The notes beneath the pieces are model-generated. The model was not told where the DNA came from. It did not search any database and saw only the letters and a program-made list of their open reading frames with translations. Below are positions 58,368 through 64,000 of a stretch of 64,000 bases of DNA, one piece after another. The stretch's first letter is position 1, and each line of letters begins with the position of its first letter. A program made the translations under genes and the position numbers. The stretch lies in assembly GCF_030252345.1 (NCBI RefSeq), contig NZ_CP126980.1, forward strand, positions 7,703,501 to 7,767,500, given 5' to 3'. This DNA is from Actinoplanes oblitus. Its GTDB lineage: Bacteria > Actinomycetota > Actinomycetes > Mycobacteriales > Micromonosporaceae.

Positions 58368-60167
58368 GTGCCGCGGATTGATCCTCTGACCTTCGGGCCC
58401 CAGGTGTGCGGCGTTCCCGCAGCGGACGCCGGCGCCGGCCGGGAATGGCTGGTCACCGACGGTCTCGGCGGCTGGGCCAGCGGCACCGTGAGCGGCCTGC
58501 GGACCCGCCCGGAGCACGCGCTGCTGACCGTGGCCGGACCGGGCCGGGCGCCGCACGTCGCGCTGGCCGCCCTGGACCTGACAGTGACGCTCCCCACCGG
58601 CACCAAGGTGCCGCTGTACACCCACGCGTGGGACTCCGGCGCCCTCGACCCGGCCGGCCACCGCTTCCTGGAGACGTTCACCCTCGCCGGCGGGCTGCCG
58701 CGGTGGCGGTGGCGGATCGGCGACGTGGTGATCGAACGCGAGCTGGCGCTGCGCCCCGGCCTCGCGGTGCTGTACCGGGTGCTCAGCGCGCCCGGCCCGG
58801 TGAGCCTGTCGGTCGCCGCGATGTGCACCTGGCGGGAGGCCGCCACCGCCCGCCGGGCGGACGGCCCGGGGCTGCGGATCGAGCGGGTGGCCGACGGTGT
58901 CGTCGTCGAGGGGGCGTACCGGCTGGCCGGGCCCGGCTGGCAGCCCGCCGGCGAGTGGCATCTCGGCGCCCGGACCGGCGACCTGGCCGAGGACCTGTGG
59001 CTGGCCGGGACGTTCGGCAAGCAGGCCGGCCCGGGCGAGAGCCTGGAGATCTCGGCGTGGGCCGGTGACCTGGCGGTCCGGCCGCCGGCTCCGCCGGTGG
59101 TGCTGGCCGCGGCGCGCGAGCGGGCTCATCGCCTGGTCACCGCGGCCAAGGCGGAGGGGTACGCCGGAACGCTCGCGCTCGCCGCCGACGCGTTCGTCGT
59201 GCAGGGCGCCGACGGGCCGGCCATGGTCGACGGCTACCCGTGGGGCGGACGGCCGGCGTCGCTCGCCGCCTACGAGGGGCTCTTCCTGGACACCGGGCGG
59301 GCCGACGAGGGCCGGGAGCTGCTGCGCGCCCTGGTGGACCGGCCGGCCGACGCCGTGGACTTCCCGCTCTGGCTGGTGCACGCGGTGGACCGGCACGTCA
59401 CCCGGACCGGCGACAGCGACCTGGCCCGGGCACTCGCCGTGCCGCTCGGCCGGCTGCTGCGCCAGGCCCTCGGCGGGGACGGCGCGCTCGCCGTGGACCC
59501 GGCCGACGGGCTGCTCAGCCTCGGCCCCGGCCCGGACCGGGCGCGGGTCGGCAAGCTGGTGGAACTCAACGCGCTCTGGGTGAACGCGCTCGCCGCGCTC
59601 GGCGACCTGCTGGCCGAGGGCGGCCGGGACGACACCGAGCCGCGCGGCCGGCACGCGCTGGCCTGGGAGTCGTTCCGGCGACGGTTCCCGGCTCCGGAGG
59701 GGTGGCTGCACGACCTGGTCGAGGGCCCGGCGGCGCCGTACCCGCTCGGGGCGGGGACCCACCACGACGATCCGACGCTGCGGCCGTACCAGCTGCTCGG
59801 CTGGTCACTGCCGCACGCGCCGATGCGGGGCAGCGCCGCGAGCACGGTCCGGGCCGCCGGGGAGGCCCTGCTCACCCCGCTCGGCCTGCGCACCCTGGCC
59901 CCCGACGAGTACGGCTACGACGGCGCCGGCCCCGAGCAGGGACTGGTCCGCCCATGGCTGATCGGGCCGTACGCGGACGCCTGCGCGGCCACCGGGCGCC
60001 CGGTCGACGGGCTGCTCGACGGGCTCGCCGCGCACCTCGCCGAATGGGGCGTCGGGTCGATCGGCGAGGCAGCCCACGGCGACGCCCCGCACCCCGCGCT
60101 GGGCCGCCCGTTCGACGCCCTGGCCGTCGCCGAGATGCTGCGAGTGGAAACGAGGTACGCGCCGTGA
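58368..60167 (+). CDS. Amylo-alpha-1,6-glucosidase / glycogen debranching (GH133)
   Basis: 599 residues from GTG 58368 (VPRIDPLTFGPQVCG). N-terminal GDE_N domain starts with GREWLVTDGLGGWASGTVSG, the family hallmark, and runs to about 230; the C-terminal (alpha/alpha)6 GDE_C domain holds MVDGYPWGGRPASLAAYEGL, VGKLVELNALWVNALAALGD, YQLLGWSLPHAPM and GYDGAGPEQGLVRPWLIGPY with conserved acidic residues. It probably trims branch points of glycogen or a related glucan. The stop overlaps the following glycosyltransferase start (GTGA). Confidence 0.9.
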   Translation: MPRIDPLTFGPQVCGVPAADAGAGREWLVTDGLGGWASGTVSGLRTRPEHALLTVAGPGRAPHVALAALDLTVTLPTGTKVPLYTHAWDSGALDPAGHRFLETFTLAGGLPRWRWRIGDVVIERELALRPGLAVLYRVLSAPGPVSLSVAAMCTWREAATARRADGPGLRIERVADGVVVEGAYRLAGPGWQPAGEWHLGARTGDLAEDLWLAGTFGKQAGPGESLEISAWAGDLAVRPPAPPVVLAAARERAHRLVTAAKAEGYAGTLALAADAFVVQGADGPAMVDGYPWGGRPASLAAYEGLFLDTGRADEGRELLRALVDRPADAVDFPLWLVHAVDRHVTRTGDSDLARALAVPLGRLLRQALGGDGALAVDPADGLLSLGPGPDRARVGKLVELNALWVNALAALGDLLAEGGRDDTEPRGRHALAWESFRRRFPAPEGWLHDLVEGPAAPYPLGAGTHHDDPTLRPYQLLGWSLPHAPMRGSAASTVRAAGEALLTPLGLRTLAPDEYGYDGAGPEQGLVRPWLIGPYADACAATGRPVDGLLDGLAAHLAEWGVGSIGEAAHGDAPHPALGRPFDALAVAEMLRVETRYAP

Positions 60168-61402
60168 GCCGGATCCTCATGCTCTCCTGGGAATACCCGC
60201 CGCTGCTGGTCGGCGGGCTGGGACGGCACGTGCACGCGCTGGCCGGCGCCCTCGCCGCCGCCGGGCACGAGGTGACGGTGGTGACCCGCCAGGCGCCCGG
60301 CGCGCCGCGCGTGGAACACCTCGAAGGCGTCCGGGTGATCCGGGCCGCCGAGGACCCGCCGGCCTTCGAGGTGACCGGCGGTGATCTGCTCGGCTGGGCG
60401 CTGGCCTTCAACCACGCGCTCACCCGGGCCGCCCTGCGCGCCGTCCGCGGCCACCGGTACGACCTGGTCCACGCGCACGACTGGCTGGTCGCGCACACCG
60501 CCGTCACGCTCCGGGACCACCTGGACGTGCCGCTGGTCGCGACGATCCACGCCACCGAGTCCGGGCGGCACCAGGGCTGGCTGCCCGGCGCGCACAACCG
60601 GACCATCGACGACATCGAACGCTGGCTGTGCGCCGAGGCGCACCGGGTGATCGTCTGCTCGGAGTACATGCGCGCCGAGGTGATCCGGCTCTTCGGGGTG
60701 CCCGCCGAGCGCACCGAGGTGGTGCACAACGGGGTGGACGCGCTGCGCTGGCGGGCCCGGCCACGGGCGGTCGCGGCGGCCCGGGAGCGGTACGCCGGCG
60801 ACGACGGGCCGCTGGTCAGCCTGGCCGGGCGGCTGGTTTACGAGAAGGGCGTGCAGCACCTGCTCGCGGCGGCGCCCCGGCTGCGCGAACGGTTCCCGGG
60901 ACTGCGGCTGGTGGTGGCCGGGGACGGTCCGTACCGCAAGGATCTGGAACGCCGCGCCGGGCCGGCCGTGAGCTTCGCCGGGTTCCTGACCGGGCACGAT
61001 CTGACCGCCCTGATGGCGGCCTCGGACTGTTACGTGGTGCCGAGCATCTACGAGCCGTTCGGGATGGTCGCGCTGGAGGCGGCAGCGGCCGGCACGCCGG
61101 TGGCGGTGTCGTCGACCGGCGGGCTGGCCGAGATCGTCGAGCACGGGGTGACCGGCGTGTGCTTCCCGCCCGGCGACCCGGACGCCCTGGCTCTCGCGGT
61201 GGGCGGGGTGCTGGCGGATCGGGACTACGCCCGGGCGCTGGCGTCACGGGCCCGGCAGCGGGTGGTCGACGACTTCAACTGGCCGGCGATCGCCGCCCGC
61301 ACCGCGGCGGTCTACGACAGCACCCGGCCGCCGGCGCCGGAGCTGCCGGAACTGCTGCTCACCAGGCGCCCCGGGGTACCGATGGCGGTCGGCGTCGGGT
61401 AG
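60164..61402 (+). CDS. GT4 alpha-glucan glycosyltransferase, Rv3032-like
   Basis: 412 residues from GTG 60164. The start SRILMLSWEYPPLLVGGLGRHVH, the DLVHAHDWLVAHTAVTL loop and TIHATESGRHQGWLPG follow the mycobacterial Rv3032 alpha-1,4-glucosyltransferase (glycogen and methylglucose lipopolysaccharide) very closely by memory of that protein. The donor-binding GT4 motifs are VSLAGRLVYEKGVQHLL and PSIYEPFGMVALEAAAAGTP (E-x7-E). It likely elongates alpha-1,4 glucan and is coupled to the debranching enzyme ahead of it. Confidence 0.9.
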   Translation: MSRILMLSWEYPPLLVGGLGRHVHALAGALAAAGHEVTVVTRQAPGAPRVEHLEGVRVIRAAEDPPAFEVTGGDLLGWALAFNHALTRAALRAVRGHRYDLVHAHDWLVAHTAVTLRDHLDVPLVATIHATESGRHQGWLPGAHNRTIDDIERWLCAEAHRVIVCSEYMRAEVIRLFGVPAERTEVVHNGVDALRWRARPRAVAAARERYAGDDGPLVSLAGRLVYEKGVQHLLAAAPRLRERFPGLRLVVAGDGPYRKDLERRAGPAVSFAGFLTGHDLTALMAASDCYVVPSIYEPFGMVALEAAAAGTPVAVSSTGGLAEIVEHGVTGVCFPPGDPDALALAVGGVLADRDYARALASRARQRVVDDFNWPAIAARTAAVYDSTRPPAPELPELLLTRRPGVPMAVGVG

Positions 61403-61471
61403 CTTGACCGCCCCGACCGGAGCGGCGCACGCGGCGCGGCCGGCACGCGACATCGTCAAGGACGGCCCCCG

Positions 61472-61888
61472 TTGAGCGACAAGCCCGCTTTCTCCGCGCC
61501 CACCCCGGCCCCCGGCTGGGCGCCCGGCACCGCACCCGTGCCCGCGCCCGCTCGCGGCGGTGCGGCTCGCACCGTCGGCGCGGTGCTCGCCGTCGTGGTC
61601 CTCGCGGTGCTGGCGCTGGCCGTCGCCGGGATCGGGCTGCTGCTGACGCTGTCCATGGACAGTTGCGGGACGGCCGGCACCGAGGACGTGTTCGTCTGCG
61701 GCACTGCCGGGATGCTGGTGACCATCGGGTCGCCGATCGCCGGCGCGGTGCTCGGCGTGCTGGTCGCGCTCGGCGGCTTCCTGCCCCTGCCGTTCCGGCA
61801 CCGCCGCCCGATCCTGATCAGCGCCGGCTACCTGATCGTGCTGGCCGGCCTCGGCATCGGTTTCCTGGGCGCCTTCGGCCTGTCCTGA
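61472..61888 (+). CDS. Small membrane protein
   Basis: 138 residues from TTG 61472. A Pro/Ala-rich cytoplasmic start (KPAFSAPTPAPGWAPGTAP) is followed by three hydrophobic helices (about 33-60, 79-101, 112-134); the first loop contains two cysteines (DSCGTAGTEDVFVCG) that could pair outside. No family recognised. AAGGACGGCCCCCG precedes the start, a weak ribosome site. Confidence 0.65.
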   Translation: MSDKPAFSAPTPAPGWAPGTAPVPAPARGGAARTVGAVLAVVVLAVLALAVAGIGLLLTLSMDSCGTAGTEDVFVCGTAGMLVTIGSPIAGAVLGVLVALGGFLPLPFRHRRPILISAGYLIVLAGLGIGFLGAFGLS

Positions 61889-61946
61889 TCAACTCCCGCG
61901 GCCGCTCCGGCGCGTCGGTCTCCCGGGCGCCCTCGGCCTGTCCCGA

Positions 61947-62858
61947 TCAGTCCCCGCGGCCGCTCTGGTAGATCGACAGGCCGGCGTACGCCGCGGACAG
62001 TAGCGGGACCGGCACGCCGTGCCGGGCCGCCTCGGCGACCAGGTCGCCCACGATGGCGTCGGCCTCGACCGGCTGCCCGGCGACCAGGTCGCGGTACATC
62101 GACGAGGTGGTGGGCTCGGCGCTGGCCATGGTGTCCGCCAGCACGCTCAGGAACTGCGGACGGGGCGGGAAGCCGGCGGCGGTGGCCACCGATACCGACT
62201 CGGCGGTGACCGCGCGGTTGAACTCCGGGCCGCCGGGGGCCGCGTTGATCGCGCCGATCGAGCCGCGCAGCAGTGTGGTGGCCGCGCCGATGGTGGCCAG
62301 CAGCACCCATTTCTCCCACATCTCGGCCCGGATGTGCCGAGATGCCCGGGAGTCGAAACCGGCGTCGCCGAGAGCCGCGGTGACCTCGTCCAGGCGGTCG
62401 TCGGCACCGCCGTCGAGCGGGCCGAAGACCAGGCGGTGCAGGCCGGACATCTGGACCACGTCGCCGTGCTCGTCCAGCGTGCCATGGATCATGCAGAGCC
62501 CACCCCAGACGTGCCCGGCGCCGAACGCGCCGGTCAGCGCGTCCAGGTGGCGCATGCCGTTGAGGAGCGGGACGAGCACCGTCCGGTCCCCGACGGCGGG
62601 ACCCAGCGCGGCGATCACGGCGTCCAGCGCGTAGCTCTTGACCGCGACGAGGACCAGATCGTACGTACCGTCGACGGTGGTGATCGTGTGTGGCGTCAGC
62701 CGCGTCTCGCCGGACGGTGCGGTGATCCGGAGACCGCGCTCCGCGAGCCGGGCGGCCCGGCCCTCGCGGACCAGGAACGTCACGTCCCGCCCGGCCTGCG
62801 CCAGCCGGCCCCCGAAATAGCCGCCGGTGGCGCCGGCGCCGACCACCAGGATCCTCAT
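61947..62858 (-). CDS. panE: 2-dehydropantoate 2-reductase
   Basis: 303 residues from ATG 62858 (ATGA overlap with the zinc-finger gene). NADPH-binding MRILVVGAGATGGYFGGRLAQ, then VLVAVKSYALDAVI, VPLLNGMRHLDAL, the catalytic Lys region EMWEKWVLLATIGAATTL and C-terminal domain with SSMYRDLVAGQPVEAD (substrate Ser/Asp/Glu). Reduces ketopantoate to pantoate in pantothenate synthesis. A paralogue with another ketone substrate is possible, since many actinomycetes have several. Confidence 0.92.
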   Translation of the reverse strand: MRILVVGAGATGGYFGGRLAQAGRDVTFLVREGRAARLAERGLRITAPSGETRLTPHTITTVDGTYDLVLVAVKSYALDAVIAALGPAVGDRTVLVPLLNGMRHLDALTGAFGAGHVWGGLCMIHGTLDEHGDVVQMSGLHRLVFGPLDGGADDRLDEVTAALGDAGFDSRASRHIRAEMWEKWVLLATIGAATTLLRGSIGAINAAPGGPEFNRAVTAESVSVATAAGFPPRPQFLSVLADTMASAEPTTSSMYRDLVAGQPVEADAIVGDLVAEAARHGVPVPLLSAAYAGLSIYQSGRGD

Positions 62859-63118
62859 CCGAGCTGCTCGTCGTCGAAGCACCAGCGCCAGGTCTCGCCC
62901 GGCTCGAACGAGCGCATCACCGGGTGGCCGGACTCGGCGTGGTGTGCGGACATGTGCCGGCGCGGGGACGAGTCGCAGCAGGCGACCAGGCCGCAGGTGA
63001 GGCAGACGCGCAGGTGGACCCAGTCGTCGAAGCCGCCGGCCACGCACTGCGGGCAGCCGTCGGCGTAGGCGCTCCGGGGCGCCGGGTCGCCGGTTTCCTT
63101 GAGATGCTGGCAGATCAC
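62855..63118 (-). CDS. UBP-type zinc finger protein
   Basis: 87 residues from GTG 63118 (GTGA overlap with the antiporter stop). The zf-UBP ligands are visible: CPQCVAGGFDDWVHLRVCLTC, VACCDSSPRRHMSAHH and the closing HPVMRSFEPGETWRWC. In eukaryotes this fold binds ubiquitin tails; bacterial stand-alone versions are often placed next to antiporters or oxidoreductases, as here, and their role is unknown. The tight overlaps with both neighbours imply co-regulation with the antiporter. Confidence 0.88.
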   Translation of the reverse strand: MICQHLKETGDPAPRSAYADGCPQCVAGGFDDWVHLRVCLTCGLVACCDSSPRRHMSAHHAESGHPVMRSFEPGETWRWCFDDEQLG

Positions 63119-64000
63119 TCGTCACTCCGGTGCAGCTGGGACTCTTCCAGGTCGAGCTCGCGCTGGGCGCGGACCAGCACCTCCTCCGGGATCCGGCCCT
63201 CGTTCCGGGCGATCTTGAAGACGTGCCGCTCGGCTCTGATCATCTCGCGCCGCAGCCGGCCGTACGCAGCCGAGGGGGTCTCCTGCCGCTGGCTGCCCAA
63301 ACGCTCCCAGGCGTTGTTGGACCGGCTCTCCACCAGACCGCGCAGCCGGTCGACCACCGAGCCGGGCGCCCCGTCGGCGTGCTCCTCCAGCGCCTGCAGG
63401 GCGGCCCGGCTGGCGGCGTGCTGCACCCCGGCCTCGGCGAGCGCGTCCTGGGCGCTGGTGTCCTCGCGCACCCCGAGCCGCCTGGCCAGGGCCGGCAGCG
63501 TGGTGCCCTGGGTCAGCAGGGTCAGCACGATGATCGCGAAAGCGATGAAGATGAACAGGTCACGCGGGTAGGCGGGCACCCCGGCCTCGGCGCTGGGCGG
63601 CGTCAGGGTCTGCGCGGCGGCCAGGGTGACCACCCCGCGCATCCCGGCCCAGGCGATCACGGTGGCCGCGGCGACCGGCGGCCGCTCCTCCCGGGCCCGG
63701 ACCCGCGGCAGCAGCCGGGCCAGGTAGGTGGCCGGGTACATCCACAGGAAGCGGACCAGCACCAGGGTGCCGAACACCGCGGCGGTCACCGAGACCGTGG
63801 TGACCAGGCCGGTCTCGATGCTGGTCACCACCATCCGCAGCTGGAGGCCGACCAGCAGGAACACCACGCCCTCCAGGAGGAACGTGGTGAGCCGCCAGAC
63901 CGCGTCCATCTGCAGCCGGGAGGTGGCCGAGAGCAGGTAGGGCATCCGGTGCCCGAGGTAGAGCCCGGCCACCACCACCGCCACCACGCTGCTGGTGCGC
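63115..64000 (-). CDS. CPA1-family Na+/H+ antiporter, 5' end outside window
   Basis: 295 residues of the C-terminal part are visible. Membrane helices include LTTFLLEGVVFLLVGLQL and VIAWAGMRGVVTLAAAQTL, the conserved CPA1 motif, then LFIFIAFAIIVLTLLTQGTTLPALARRLG. The last 110 residues form a charged cytoplasmic tail with LVESRSNNAWERLG and EVLVRAQRELDLEESQLH, typical of NhaP/YjcE-like actinobacterial exchangers. Codes pH or sodium homeostasis at the plasma membrane. First gene of an antiporter-UBP finger-panE operon. Confidence 0.9.
   Translation of the reverse strand, partial: RTSSVVAVVVAGLYLGHRMPYLLSATSRLQMDAVWRLTTFLLEGVVFLLVGLQLRMVVTSIETGLVTTVSVTAAVFGTLVLVRFLWMYPATYLARLLPRVRAREERPPVAAATVIAWAGMRGVVTLAAAQTLTPPSAEAGVPAYPRDLFIFIAFAIIVLTLLTQGTTLPALARRLGVREDTSAQDALAEAGVQHAASRAALQALEEHADGAPGSVVDRLRGLVESRSNNAWERLGSQRQETPSAAYGRLRREMIRAERHVFKIARNEGRIPEEVLVRAQRELDLEESQLHRSDE

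Overview
This is a high-GC window with strongly GC-biased third codon positions, frequent GTG/TTG starts, ATGA/GTGA gene overlaps and actinomycete-type families (SpoIIE phosphatases, PASTA-free STPK-style motifs, DUF2795, GH133 debranching, TreY/TreZ). It looks like a filamentous actinomycete, most probably Micromonosporaceae (Actinoplanes-like). That placement is inference from gene content, not a database match. No rRNA, tRNA or CRISPR array was seen.

Layout. 1-2599 (-): ABC exporter plus the start of a NarL-type sensor kinase that runs off the left edge. 2688-9828: GT4 glycosyltransferase, two SRPBCC proteins, a phytoene-desaturase-like oxidoreductase, a DUF2795 gene and small or hypothetical proteins. 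10076-15077: a mechanosensitive-channel-like protein with a long coiled coil and disordered tail, a Thr/Pro-rich membrane protein and a PAS-GAF-SpoIIE-HATPase phosphatase. 15281-16855: VOC protein and a MarR regulator with a readable promoter/operator.

16856-21930 is a graveyard of mobile DNA: small orphan genes, two paralogous two-helix membrane proteins, a decayed DUF2637-like gene and the relic of a phage head module (MuF/VG15-like protein, scaffold, capsid fragment, head-tail connector, stopper fragment). The phage part lies between two 68-bp direct repeats (56/68 identical) that are copies of the promoter region of the following pirin gene (21960). The same operator-like motif sits in the MarR promoter, so MarR and pirin probably form one regulatory unit separated by this island.

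22974-31726: GNAT, a Clp_N protein with an HTH partner behind two perfect palindromes, M29 aminopeptidase, phospholipase D, a two-component pair, a protein-isoaspartate methyltransferase and a phosphotransferase. 31723-41017 (-) is a purine-degradation region: uraD-uraH-uricase-8-oxoguanine deaminase, then malate synthase and a DUF6986 aldolase-like protein, then allantoinase-allantoicase-phosphotransferase. Together these take urate to allantoin, allantoate and on towards glyoxylate and malate. 41140-45379: HrpB helicase behind an inverted pair of DnaA-box-like sites, a methyltransferase and a broken Rpn nuclease gene.

45452-51867 (-) is a signalling cassette: YidD, a membrane-tethered solute-binding protein, a polytopic membrane protein, a PP2C phosphatase and a GGDEF-EAL protein whose GGDEF domain carries a repeat-rich insertion. 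52052-61402 is an alpha-glucan/trehalose module: glgX-treY-treZ (-), divergent from a GH133 debranching enzyme and an Rv3032-like glycosyltransferase (+). The window ends with a membrane protein, PanE, a UBP-type zinc finger protein and a partial CPA1 antiporter.
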